Shown one piece after another: positions 12,727-23,727 of a stretch of DNA of 64,000 bases. The notes below the pieces were generated by a model. The model worked only from the letters and a program-made list of their open reading frames with translations, was not told the DNA's origin and searched no databases. The translations under genes and the position numbers were made by a program. How positions within the stretch are numbered: position 1 is the first letter of the stretch; each line of letters starts with the position of its first letter. The DNA comes from Copromyces sp. CBS 386.78 (lineage: Eukaryota; Ascomycota; Sordariomycetes; Sordariales; Sordariaceae), in contig MU839094.1 in NCBI GenBank assembly GCA_030685235.1, positions 434,001 through 498,000 on the forward strand. Direction: 5' to 3'.

Positions 12727-15632
12727 GTGCAATTGCCATTGATTGATTCCGAGTCGAGGGAAGAAAGACTTTTCAGTTGAGAAACTATCCCAACTATCGA
12801 AATGTTTCAGAGGGTCCTCTGCCCACCTGTCCGGAAGAAAGTGTCCGGAGTGTCTTCATTCGCTTAAAGTAGGTGTTCCCGTCCTTGATCGCTCTGGTCC
12901 TTATCTTATCGGTTCGATTCAGCAGGGATCCTTTCCCATTTCTACCATGCTGCTTAAGCTGCGTAAGTAGGTACTCTGTACTCTACCGTTAACATGGTAC
13001 CGCTACGCTTGCAGAGAGACTATGACACAATCCAAGCTCTTGCCCTGGATCTTTCCTGTAAATGCAGCCGGACATTGGCCCGCTGTGGCTTGCCCCCAAC
13101 CGTCATGGTGGCTCGGAGTATTCTGCTCTCACGATGGACACAAACTAAGGGTCGCGACAGACGTAACATAGCTGCCATGAGTACCCGCGAGCCTCGATGA
13201 CGTCGGAGCCACACTCCAACCCCTTGACAAGTTCTGTTCTCACCAGGTTCGTAACCACCCTCGCTGGGCAGAAAGAGACCACAAACCCGTGAGAGGGTAA
13301 GAATTCGAGAATTACCTCGAAGGCGGGTGAGCTGTACACTACCTAGTACACTTCCCATTCTGCTTGATGCACTTACTAGGTACAGACCGCACTCATGGGC
13401 ATAATACGCCGATTCCAAGTTGACTACACAGGTAGTGCATAGTAATGCACTCATGCCAAGTTCATCAAGGATTCGAATCCATGTGTCGTCGTGCTCTTCG
13501 TAGGTAGGCAAGCTGCGGCTCTGTGCGACCACTGTCGCAAGTACCTTTCTAGTGTAGTGAGTAGGTAGGTAAGGTAGTTCGTCGGCTGCCGGGTAATCCT
13601 TTCTGTGAACAATGAATCCTGCCGCGAACCCTGTGGTCTAGACCAAACATGGAGATTGCCTGATTAGGAAAATCTCACACCCGCCACAACCGACTTACAC
13701 TGGCAGGACTGCGAACTGACGATCCAAAGATTCCGGACTTCCCTACACGACACCCACACTGGAGCTGTCCCGCCATGTCGGGATATCAAGGCCGGCGGGA
13801 CAACCAAGAGTCGAGTGGCAAAAACGGTTTGCTCTGTTGGGGTTCATCGCCAAAGGACCCTGTCGATGCATGTCTAGTGTAGGTAGTGTAGCATGACACA
13901 TTCCCGGTCTAGAGATTCCCATTGAGCTTCAAATCGGATTCTCAACCCCCATTGCCCCCAGCCCCGGTACTCCCCGTTAGCAGACAGTCTTCTGCCTATC
14001 GGCAGGGCGGCGTCAAGGGTGTTGTTTTACGCCCCAACCCATCTTGCCCTTGCCCACATGGCCTGTCCATCTCGCTCATCGTGTTCATCTTGCCCTCTTT
14101 TTCCTAAATGTTCCCACTCATCAAGCCCCATATCCTCGAGCCCGGTGAGCCGAGTGAGGGTCTCGTGTGTCCATGTCTGGCCCAGATCGTCATTCGGATC
14201 TCCAACATCTCTGTTGGACAAAGGGCGTCTCACTGGTTACCAGTCCACCTTTGCGAACACCCCGAGCCGCCAAGGTACCCTTCAATGCCTCCTCAGCCTC
14301 CCGTAAACACCCCATACCCACTATCCTGAGCACGATTTTCACCCCTCCGCATCTGGCATGCTCTTCCACCGTCCTGTCGCTGCATGTGCGCCTTGTCCCT
14401 GGCCTGTCCGGCATACACAAGCCCTGCATGCCGAACAAATTGCGACATTCGAGACTTTGGCCACTTTCTGGTTGTGCAGATCTCTTGTCCCCTTCCCCCT
14501 CCCAGTCTGGCTGTGTAAGGATGCCAGTCAGTCGGCATCGCCTGCCTACTTGGAGCTTGCTATTGGTCTTTTCGGCCTAGCTCCGAGAAGGAGATGAACC
14601 GCCGAGGCACCATGTTTTGTAGGCAAATATGAACACCAGCCACTAGGGGAGGAGTAAGAGTAAACCCCCAAAATGTAGTCCTTGCGCCTCACGCCACTCT
14701 CTCCCCTTCGGCACATTCACCTGTTCATCGTTACGTTATAACACGTACTTGGACCCAGGAGCCTTGTCGACTTGTGGTAACTCGGGCAGACAAGGTGCAA
14801 AAACGTCGTGAACTCAGGTTTCAAAGTGGAGGCCCCAAGGTTGACTGTCATCCCTATCGCCTCGTCGACATACCCTGCCTTCACTCCTCCCCCGCCCCAT
14901 CCTCGCTGGTACACCTTTGCTAGTTGTAGCCTAGCCCGCTAAAACGGACAACCGAAAAGTCCATCTGCTTCGGAGGCTTGCTGGCCTATACCTTCCGCCG
15001 TTCGAAAATACCGGCTTAGGCAGGAAGAACCCAGAGGGACAGGCACAAGCACTTCAGGACAAGCTTGACACATGGAAAAGGCAAGACGAGCAACCTGCTA
15101 AGGACACACCCTGCAATTCCGGCTCATAAGTCTCCTGCCTCTGCATTGGGCATCTGCTTCCGACGATCCGCCCCGAGCATCAGTTTTGAAGGGCAAGGGC
15201 TCTGGAGCCCTCGCAACCCACCCCCACGGCCCGTCGTGTTTCTTAAATTCCTTTCCCTAACAACTCGGCATCTTCCCTGATTGGACTTGCCAAATCTCTC
15301 CCATCGTGGCGCATTTCGGGGAACTCTAAGCCTCCCGTGCAAGGCAACGTCGTTTCGCACTTGGCTACTATTGTCAGGTAACGACCGAACTACTCGAGTC
15401 GGCCCGGGCACTTTCCATAGGGACCCCTCCACGCCACGACACGCTTCGGAGCCACTTGAGCTGGGAGTTGTCTTGAGAGAGCTGGTTGACTTCCGTCCGT
15501 TCGAGAGGCTCTTAAGTATCATCGAACACGACAGGTGGCCCTATGCTTCGTGTTCTAGCCTCTTAGACTGACCAGGAGCTTCCGTGTTTTGAAGAATCAA
15601 CAACTCAGTTATACCCGATTCGTTGGGTATAC
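11331..15632. other. Gene-poor 4.3 kb spacer
   Basis: I see no protein family in any frame. It includes a 30-nt T run (12696-12725), several TAGGTA-type short repeats (13559-13575, 13880-13890), and a pyrimidine-rich stretch from about 13920 to 14560 that raises open frames by composition only. The last kilobase is probably promoter and long 5' leader of the YTH gene. An unrecognised noncoding transcript or lineage-specific gene cannot be excluded. Confidence 0.4.
12696..12725 (+). repeat. Poly(T) tract, 30 nt
   Basis: An uninterrupted run of 30 T lies in the gene-poor spacer. Such a tract could be a nucleosome-excluding poly(dA:dT) element or the A tail of a retroposed copy on the other strand. 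No retroposon body was recognised next to it. Confidence 0.9.
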
Positions 15633-17973
15633 ATGACCAACCTTATGGGCGATATACGAGATCAACCCACTCCCTCAGAGTCCGCAGGGTCCACGGGTTC
15701 TACGACAGCCGCAGCCGGCTCGCCACTAGCCAACGCCATCCCAGATTTAGGTCAACCAACTTCCGAGAGCGCACTCATGTACCGTCCGGCGGGTGTTCAA
15801 CAGCAGCAACAGCATTACAGCAACGGGCCTCATGGCTTCTCTGCACAGTCGGATATACCGTCACAACATGGACACGGTCGGGCAGGGCTGTTCAACATGG
15901 GCACCATGGCCAGTGCTCTTCCTCATGTGCCGTACCGACTGTCTCCGTACAGTTCGGGCCAACAACCAAGTTACAACTCCCTCGCTGGCCCATCTTCCAA
16001 TATCGCTAACCAGATGACAATGTCCCCTTACGGCACCCAAGGAAGCACATCTGGATGGATTGGAAACCAGCAGCAGTGGTATGTGTCGCAGCATATAGGA
16101 CAGTATTATGGCCACCCTGTTTCGCCGTCGCCGCAGGTCAGCCTACCTCATAGAACCGAGTATGGTTACCCTTCCAGTGGTGTTATCGTTGGACAGCAAC
16201 CGCATCCGAATGCGCATTACTATTACCAGCCGGTAGCTTCTTTTGCCGGACAGACGCCGCAGGCTCATGGACAGACGATGCCGGGACATTATGCGACACC
16301 AGGTACCCAGCTGGGTGTCACACGCTCCGTGCAGCCGCAGTATGGAGCTCAAGCGGCTTCTACCGTTGGCTCCGTTGGGCAAGGCGACGGTAAGTTGATG
16401 GTGTTTGCTCATGTATTTGTTGAGAGGTAAATTCTGATTGTGCAACAGCTTCACTAGACGGGCGCCATAATCTAGTACGTGGGCCACCGAGGAAGCCTAG
16501 GCAAAGCGGTAAGGCCCCCCATCGCCATCCCTTGAAGCACTTGGCTCCGAAATGTTTGAAAGCCATAGTTTTATGGCAGGACGCTGTGGCTAACGCGGTC
16601 CATGCTTTTTATGTTTAGGACATGCAATTTGGATTGGAAATCTCCCTCCACAGACCGACCTGATGGCACTTGTCCATCACGTCGTCAAGGAGGCGCCGGG
16701 CCTCGAGTCCTTGTTTCTCATATCGAAAAGTAACTGTGCCTTTGCCAACTTTCAAGACGAAGAAACATGCGCTGCCGCGCAACAGAAACTCCATGACTCC
16801 AAGTTTCAGTCGGTACGGCTTGTGAGCCGGCTGAGGAAGAGTACGGTGGAGGGCGCCTCGGGTGTAACTGCACCCACCGGTCCGGCAGCATCTACACCTC
16901 CCGGAAGCTCGACACAGAATGTCGGTGGCTCTTGGGAAGGCGCGGGTGGTACAGTGCTGAACGGCAGCGCGGAGCCGGCGGCAGCGGCACCGACCAAAGG
17001 CTCGAATGCAGAGGAGCCGAAGAGCAACGGTGGACCTGCGCCCAACGGCATGTCAGTAATGAAGGATCGGTACTTTGTCCTCAAAAGTCTGACAGTGGAG
17101 GACCTCGAGCTGAGCGTGCAGACCGGTGTGTGGGCCACACAATCGCACAACGAAGAGGTCCTCAACAATGCTTTCAAGGTAAGAACCCCCATCCAATGTT
17201 TGGTGCGAAGGTCCCGATCATAAGCTATGGGACCATGGCAGCTTGAGCGCAGCTGACACGACGGACAGAACGCAGATAATGTTTATCTGATTTTCTCGGC
17301 CAACAAATCCGGAGAATATTTTGGCTATGCGCGCATGACCTCACCCATTGACGACGATCCGGCGGCTGCCATCGAGTTTGCGCCCAAGGCCCAGCCATCA
17401 AGCGAGGTTGACTTGCCCAAAGCAATCCCTACCGAGGCGACCGAGTTTGCGCCCAAGGGACGTATCATTGATGACTCGGCACGCGGCACCATTTTCTGGG
17501 AAGTGGTGAGAGAGGACGAAGACGCGGGCCGGGCTAGTCAAGAACAGGACGGCGCTGCCACGGAGGCCGAGTTGCAGGAAGCCTCAGAAGAAGACACGTG
17601 GAGTGTCAATGGTACGGAGGCTGTCGGTGGGGAGTCCAAGGCCTGGGGAAAGCCATTCAGGCTTGAATGGGTGTCGACAACACGGCTGCCGTTTTACCGG
17701 ACCAGGGGTTTGCGGAATCCATGGAACTCGAACCGGGAGGTCAAGATTGCGCGGGACGGAACCGAGTTGCAACCGGTCGTGGGCAGGAAGCTCATCAGTC
17801 TGTTCAACCGGGCGCAGAGCCCGGGTCTGGTACCTACTGTGGCCCGCCTCCATCCTTTCAACCCCATGGTGGCGACGACACATCCTGGCGTATCCCCAAT
17901 TCCAATGACCGCGCCGGCCCCGATGATGGCAGGCTACCCTCCGCCGTTGCGTCCCCCGGTCTATCATCATTAA
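15633..17973 (+). CDS. RRM and YTH domain RNA-binding protein (putative m6A reader)
   Basis: Four exons: 15633-16389, 16449-16508, 16619-17178, 17269-17973, about 693 aa. Residues 1-270 are low complexity, rich in Q, S, G, Y and P (QQQQQ, YYYQPV). An RRM-like fold starts near residue 273 (GHAIWIGNLPLQTDLMAL; RNP1-like NCAFANFQDEE). A Gly/Ala/Ser linker follows. The YTH domain spans about residues 423-640: RYFVLKSLTVEDLELSVQTGVW, YLIFSANKSGEYFGYARM, a long acidic insertion, then LEWVSTTRLPFYRTRGLRNPWN and NREVKIARDGTEL. The TGVW tryptophan fits the first wall of the methyl-adenosine cage. YTH proteins bind N6-methyladenosine in RNA and affect decay or meiotic transcripts (Mmi1, Pho92). RRM plus YTH with a long insertion is usual in filamentous ascomycetes. 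m6A reading is inferred from the family. Confidence 0.9.
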
Positions 17974-19331
17974 AACACATTGAGTACGGCTCCCCATCGC
18001 CGTCGGCCATGGGACGGGTGAGGCCGGCTCGTGTGTTTCTGCGATTGTTATTTGTTGCACCAAGTACACTAGACTTGAGTAGCTTCAGCATGATGTTATT
18101 ACTTGGTTCTCGTTGCTAAGTGCAGGCGCAGTGATTGTGTTGGTGGAGGTTGTCATCCGCATGCTTACAAGGAGGAAGCGCTCGAAAGCCAGGGGCGAAG
18201 AGTCGCAAAACAATCGACAATACGACCAAACTTTCGTCGGGCTTGAGTTCCTGACTTTAGGGTGGCCTTCCCCCATGAAGATAACCCATTTCGAAACCGC
18301 GGACGGATGAGAATTGGAAAGAAAAAGAGACAGTTTAATCGGAAGCTACACCACCTCCGTGACTCATTCAATTCGACATGAACTCAGTTGCCCAGCGCCC
18401 ACGCCAGCGAAGCATTTGATAGGAGAATTTCGGTGTCAGGATGGTCTCGTGTTGTGAAGGAATGGCTAAGGAATGGCCAAGAGGGAGCAGGTGCCTGGTC
18501 ATGGTCGTGGTGGTACGCGATATGCAATTAAGCAAATGTTGGGATTGCATGGGTAGCCGAGTAGCTCACGGCTGGCAATAACACGTTATGTACTAAGGCA
18601 GGCTAGGTCTGTAGCGATTGTTGTGTAGTGTAATGTTCGAATGTTTCCGAAAAGAAAGGTTACCTTGGCGTGAAATTTCCAAGACTGAAATTGCAGCCTC
18701 CTGTTGGTTCGTGCACGGGCACGCAAAGTGAACAAAGCAGGTGCGAAATCGGTACAGTAGTCTCCACTGCCATGCATGGCAAACCGCCCTTTTCGCACCA
18801 AAGTCCAGCAGCCCACGGACCACCGAACATACCTTAACCAGTCTTCGCTCCGCCAATCAGCTCGTGTCAACGACAAGGGAGATAGATCTTTTAACAAAAT
18901 CAAACCTCAAACCTCAACAACATTAGACCTCCAACACAGGACAGAACTTCTTGAAGCTCATCTTATAAAGCGAGCCTGGTGAGGAGAACATGCAAATGCG
19001 AATAGGCTACGAGCAAAACGACGATTTTGAGAGCTCTCTTGGTGATGTCATCGCGGCTCAGATTTGGAGGGTTTGCCACGGCAGAATACCATTTTTACCA
19101 TGGCAAACTACCGTTTCCGAGAGCAGGTGCGGTGCGGTGTGGAACTTTCTAGCCTGCTCCCGAAGGCGTGCGATTGGCCTCGCACATTCTCGCACGCAGG
19201 AATACTGTTAGTAGCCTCATTTGTCAAGCAGTTTGCTGCCTACGCTGGACCTTCTTTGACGATCGTCATCCCATGGAAGCGCCACCTGCCCAAAGAGAAC
19301 TTCAGTGAAATCTAGTGAATCACTGTGTCTA
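17974..19331. other. Intergenic region upstream of the small heat-shock gene
   Basis: About 1.3 kb between the YTH gene and the Hsp30 promoter. Short open frames on both strands show no family resemblance. It should hold the YTH 3'UTR and the distal Hsp30 promoter. Confidence 0.4.
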
Positions 19332-19339
19332 TTCTAGAA
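19332..19339 (+). promoter_or_regulatory. Heat-shock element core, TTCTAGAA
   Basis: Perfect inverted nTTCnnGAAn palindrome (aTTCtaGAAt) about 340 bp before the Hsp30 start codon and 112 bp before a TATA box. HSF1 binds inverted NGAAN units; a second copy lies 45 bp downstream. Confidence 0.6.
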
Positions 19340-19383
19340 TGACCTGGTGTCTGTTCCAAATGCTCCTTCTACGTTCTTCATCC

Positions 19384-19391
19384 TTCGCGAA
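19384..19391 (+). promoter_or_regulatory. Heat-shock element core, TTCGCGAA
   Basis: Second nTTCnnGAAn palindrome, 60 bp upstream of the TATA box. Extra TTC units lie just before it (TTCTTC at 19375-19380) and an AGAA follows at 19398-19401, so the site may be a multi-unit HSF-binding array. Confidence 0.6.
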
Positions 19392-19450
19392 GGTAGGAGA
19401 ACGAGAGCATCACAAGGTAAGACGGGAAGCAAACAATGCTCCCACTCGAG

Positions 19451-19457
19451 TATAAAT
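19451..19457 (+). promoter_or_regulatory. TATA box of the Hsp30 gene
   Basis: TATAAAT in CGAGTATAAATCTTG, about 216 bp upstream of the start codon. A C/A-rich leader follows, containing imperfect 9-nt CCTCAACGC-like tandem units (about 19538-19572). The position relative to the two heat-shock elements supports a strongly inducible promoter. Confidence 0.65.
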
Positions 19458-19672
19458 CTTGTTGAGATGTCTCCCTCCTCGTATCGTCGTTTTCTCTTCA
19501 GCAGATCAAGATCATCAAGCTAGCAAAGCAATCACTCTCAACGCCCTCAACACCCTCAACGCTCTCAACGCCATCTACTACACTCAGCATCCGCTCAGTG
19601 CAGCATCGTTAACCTCAAACACAACAACGCACAAAAGCTCTTCACCACTCTTTCTACACACCCAAATTCAAA

Positions 19673-20359
19673 ATGGCGCTCTTCCCTCGTGGCTTCTACG
19701 GCTCCTACGGCTCTGACCCCAGCTTCACCAACCTCTTCCGCCTCCTCGATGACTTTGACACCTACACTCGCGAGGTTCAAGGCAGCACCCCGGAGACCGG
19801 CAGCCGTCGTCATACTCAGCCCGCCCGCACCTTCAGCCCCAAGTTTGATGTCCGCGAAACCGAGCAGACATACGAGCTGCACGGCGAGCTTCCCGGCATT
19901 GATCGAGAGAACGTTCAGATCGAGTTTACCGACCCCCAGACCATTGTGATCCGGGGCCGTGTTGAGCGCAACTATACGGCCGGCACCCCTCCCGCACAGG
20001 TTGCCGGCCACCTCACCGAGAAGGGCGAGCCGCATAGCCCTGCTGCTCACCACGCTACTGTTGAGGATGACGTCGACGAGGACAACCGCTCGGTTGCCAC
20101 CACTGCTACCGGCGCCAACAACCAGAACAACCAGCAGGTCGCCCAACGCCCAAGCGCACCCCAGACCGAGGAGAAGCCAAAGGCGCCTGCCGAAAAGTAC
20201 TGGGTCTCTGAGCGCTCCGTTGGCGAGTTCTCGCGGACCTTCAGCTTCCCCGGCCGTGTCGACCAAAACGCAGTCAGTGCCTCTCTTAACAACGGCATCC
20301 TCAGCCTCACGGTTCCCAAGGCCAAGAAGCACGAAACCATTCGCATTGCTATCAACTAA
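19673..20359 (+). CDS. hsp30: Small heat-shock protein, Hsp20/alpha-crystallin family (Hsp30-like)
   Basis: Single exon, 228 aa. The N-terminus has the Hsp30 pattern MALFPRGFYG...FRLLDDFD. The alpha-crystallin domain starts near residue 55 with FSPKFDVRETEQTYELHGELPGIDRENVQIEF and TIVIRGRVERNY. It is interrupted by an acidic, Ala/Gln/Asn-rich insertion of about 60 residues (120-175), as in Neurospora Hsp30, and resumes with KYWVSERSVGEFSRTFSFPG and NGILSLTVPK. The C-terminal tail ETIRIAIN supplies the I-x-I oligomerisation motif. This is an ATP-independent holdase for unfolding proteins. Two heat-shock elements and a TATA box lie directly upstream. Naming it hsp30 is by resemblance to the filamentous-fungal gene. 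Confidence 0.95.
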   Translation: MALFPRGFYGSYGSDPSFTNLFRLLDDFDTYTREVQGSTPETGSRRHTQPARTFSPKFDVRETEQTYELHGELPGIDRENVQIEFTDPQTIVIRGRVERNYTAGTPPAQVAGHLTEKGEPHSPAAHHATVEDDVDEDNRSVATTATGANNQNNQQVAQRPSAPQTEEKPKAPAEKYWVSERSVGEFSRTFSFPGRVDQNAVSASLNNGILSLTVPKAKKHETIRIAIN

Positions 20360-20931
20360 GCGCGATGGGCCGGCTTTTTCTACTACATACTCTTCGGAAG
20401 AGTTCCCGGAAGGAGAGCCGGTGAGTTGCATGGTGACGGAGCATTCACTTCAGCATTGCATTGGTATGGCGCCCTGGTTTGGTTGGTTTGGAGCACATCT
20501 ATGAATGAAACACGGATAAGCATCGTTGGCATCGTTTTCTGCTTGTTGACATTGCAGTTGGGAATAATTGGTGGATTTTAATGAGGAACAGGCTTAGCGA
20601 GTTGAAGATGATGAGCTTCGTTGGTAGTTATTCAGACAGGCAGAGTAATACAGAGGTTCCCTAATGACCAAAGCTTCTTTCCCTAACGCAGCTGCCCCAG
20701 TGAACACTTGGTGATGTGATCGCAAATGCGGCCCCAATGTTGAGCAGTCGTTATGAATTTGAGGTTGACGGTTTATTTTGTTGACCTAACCACGAAGGAA
20801 TAGCAAAAGTTACCTTATGAACCGGCCGGAATTCGAGCACGTGTCTTTCCTTGTCCTGTACATCAACGAAGGCTTGCCCATAACCCACCACAGCTTCATC
20901 CTCTCGCAAACTGCACCATCAAATGACTGCC
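20360..20931. other. Convergent intergenic region between Hsp30 and LSM6
   Basis: 3' ends of two convergent genes. No coding or repeat feature was recognised. Confidence 0.45.
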
Positions 20932-21370
20932 TTAGTCCGCGGAGATATACATGACTGCAGAAAAGTTAGACGATGATCTGCCAACACGGGGAGGAAGAGG
21001 GAGCGCACCGTTGTTGCCGCGAACAAACGCATCACCGTAGCTCCGCCTCTTCACACCGTTGATATACTCCTCTGTCTTTTCCAGGGCAATGTTCATGTAG
21101 CCATCGACAGATTGCAGCTCACCTTTACCACCCAATGCCCCCATCCCAGGCGTCCTGTTAGTTAAGTTCCGCATCTGTCTGCCGAGAGAGAAGAGTTTGG
21201 GGGAGAAAACAGTGATTTGACAGCAAGTGCCGATCGAGGGTTGAAAGCTCTCACTGACCCTTGTAGACGACGCCGGAGTTCAACTTGACAGTGACGGGGT
21301 TGCCGATGATTTCGCTCAGGAAACCCGAGGGGTCCTTGCCCTCACCCTGGGACGTGGCTCCGTTCTCCAT
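20932..21370 (-). CDS. LSM6: U6 snRNA-associated Sm-like protein Lsm6
   Basis: Three exons on the minus strand: 21259-21370, 21009-21122, 20932-20954, about 82 aa, the usual Lsm6 size. The start is MENGATSQGEGKDPSGFLSEIIG. The Sm1 motif covers GNPVTVKLNSGVVYKGELQSVDGYMNIALE, and Sm2 is AFVRGNNVMYIS, split by the second intron. The last exon is only 23 nt (VMYISAD). Without that splice the frame runs on into the intron, so the tiny exon is easy to miss. The first intron contains AACTTAACTAAC as branch site and ends GGTAAAG, a poor acceptor chosen because it restores the conserved YKGELQS junction. Lsm6 belongs to the Lsm1-7 (mRNA decay) and Lsm2-8 (U6 snRNP) rings. Confidence 0.95.
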
Positions 21371-22368
21371 GATTGTCGAGCGATTGGTGTGATGAAACTC
21401 GGCTGGGAGAGGTGTCAGCAGTTAAATCGGGAAATATCAAGTGTTTGGTGGGTGGGGTGCCAGACTGACTTTACTTTGAGCGAGTGAGTGACTGAGTAGT
21501 GAAAGCGACTGTACTCGTTGAGGCGCGAGAGTGAGATTGGTGAGTCGGTCTTCAAAAAGAGGAATGGTTGTTGTGGAGTGACTTGGGTACAAACCTTAAA
21601 GAAATATTTGGTGATGAATGTTGTTCCTGCACGTTTATGGGGGTTTGGTCGGTATTGGTGTTAAACTGCGTGAGGCCTGTACTGCAGGTGGCCCGCAGCG
21701 CCCGCAGGGAGCTTTGACATACGGAGGTACTGGGTACTGCCACCATGGTGACAGCGAACAGCGACAATCCACAGAACCTTTGCATAGTGCATACATACAT
21801 GGGTTAGGAGAATAGACTACCTTGGCGATGGAAACAAACCATCACCATCATATACTTCACGACTATCTTGTGGTGGTTATCATCTCACTTTCTGGCAATT
21901 GTCTTGCAATCGGTTTTCGGGGATCTGATGGCAGGGGCGACGAGTCTAAAGTTCCGATATTTACTGAACCTGCCCTGAGACTCAAAAATGGCTATAAGAA
22001 CGATGAGGAAGGCGAAGGCGGGATGGTTGTCGACCAGGTTTCAACCTGGGCCAACGGGCACCGTTCAGCCTCCATTTTGAACCTCTACTTGCTTTAGTTG
22101 CACCCGTCACCGACCAAAGCCAATCAATTTAATTCAATCTTTACTCTCTGGCACTTTTAGTCTTGTTAATTTTTGGATGAAGGAGACCCCGGTAGGTTTG
22201 CGCTTCACTTGTGTCGATTCACATACACGTTGAATCGTGTGTTGAACTTCGAATATCTTGCTGATCGATTTACTATTCAACAGGCTCTCTGCAGACCCAT
22301 CGTTTACTTGCTCAGCAATTTCTAATTATCCTCAGTATTCACTATCGAACAGCTTATGTCATCGCGAA
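21371..22368. promoter_or_regulatory. Divergent promoter region, LSM6 / nucleotidyltransferase-like gene
   Basis: About 1 kb with no recognisable gene between divergent genes. An in-frame ATG at 22258 would lengthen the downstream protein by 37 residues, but that stretch looks like leader sequence. Confidence 0.4.
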
Positions 22369-23727
22369 ATGGGTGGCTCAATATTCTCCTCGGGGGACGA
22401 CCCTCTACACACTCCACGCATGCCGCCCCATATCTATCACCAAGTCAAAGCCGCATGTCACGCTGCCCTACGCACCATGTTCCTGTGTGTCGCCTCACCC
22501 ATTGAGGGCCCAGAGAAGAAGGACTATGGAGACCTCGACATTCTCGTGGCTATGGAGACCCGCCTCGTCTTTCCAACATCTGCCCAACACGATGTTCCCA
22601 GAGGAGTGGAGGAGCTTGCGGCTGATATCAAGGCAGCCTTGAACGCGGAGCGCTTCATCGTCAACCCATATACGAATTCGATGCACCTTGCTATCCCCTG
22701 GCCTAAGGAAGATTCACAGATCGGAGAGGAGAAGGACTCCACGCAGCGCTATTTCCAGGTCGACATCAGCATCTGTAAGAGTATGGACCAGATGTTTTGG
22801 GTACGTTTGACCTCAGAACCCCGGCTTTGATGACGAAAATCGGAAGCACCTATGATACGAGAGAAGCACTGACAATGTCCTGTTGGTGGCCAGGCACTTT
22901 TCAAGAGCGCACATGGCGATGCCTGGACTCTCCTAGGATCCATAATCCGGCCGTTTGGTCTGACAGCTGACGATGAAGGCCTCTGCCTCCGGATTCCTGA
23001 GATTGAGAAGCTGGACCGAAAAAAGGCCAGGGTGCTCCTGACTACCGATCCAGTTGAAGTAGTGCACTTTCTCGGGATGCAGGTGGAAGGATACTGGTCC
23101 GAGCCGTTTCCTACGGTTGACGCCATGTTCAGCTACATCGCTACGTGCCGCTTTTTCACCGTCCACGAATCTTCACCTGATCCTTCTCAGGACAACAGTA
23201 CAACGAAAAGGAACATGAAGACCCGTCCTATCTTCCGGAAATGGGTCGAAGACTTCCTTCCTCGCGTCCGAGCCGATGGCCGGTTCGAACTGCAACACCA
23301 GAAAGGCGTGTCCGACACCAGTGACCTCCGAGTGCGCGTTCGAGATGAAGCATTCCGGACCTTCAACGTCGAGCCCATTTACTGGGCGCAACTCAAGGAC
23401 TGGCGGTTGAAGAGGGAGCCCGAGGCAGTGAAGAACCTGATAAAGTCGGCAATTCCAAATGACCTCGACCCCCAATTTAGAGGCAGCCTGCTGAGTGCTA
23501 TCAAGAAGATAGTTATGGAGGACAGCACTGAGTACAACCTGCGACCCAAGATATCACTCCGGGATGACGAAGGCTTCTACGACAAGGATAAGACGAGGGC
23601 CTTTGTGGAGGAAAACTGGGAGGACATAGGCAAACTGGCTTTCAAGAAATACAGCGATGCGTATTACGCAAGACTGCAATCGAAGAAGCTCAAGAGCGCC
23701 CACGAAAATGCAATCCAATCGCAATGA
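22369..23727 (+). CDS. Nucleotidyltransferase-like conserved fungal protein, function unknown
   Basis: Two exons, 22369-22800 and 22894-23727, about 421 aa. The start MGGSIFSSGDDPLHTPRMPP was chosen because GGS-TPRMPP looks like the family N-terminus; ATG 22258 is an in-frame alternative. After a helix (IYHQVKAACHAALRTMF) comes EGPEKKDYGDLDILVAMET. The DxD (DLD), with a later acidic strand YFQVDISIC, resembles the metal-binding carboxylates of the DNA polymerase beta-like nucleotidyltransferase fold. The usual G[GS] to DxD spacing is not kept, so activity is uncertain. The C-terminal half is charged and helical and ends RLQSKKLKSAHENAIQSQ. No membrane segment or signal peptide is visible. It is probably a conserved ascomycete protein; substrate unknown. 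Confidence 0.75.

Noticed and set aside
13465..13480. GATTCGAATCC as a tRNA B box
   Set aside because: Palindromic string without T-stem pairing or the rest of a tRNA.
13020..13532. 170-codon minus-strand frame in the gene-poor spacer
   Set aside because: No family resemblance, splice context or clean codon bias.
19595..20431. 278-codon frame antisense to the Hsp30 gene
   Set aside because: Shadow frame of a known gene; low-complexity Val/Leu/Gly composition.
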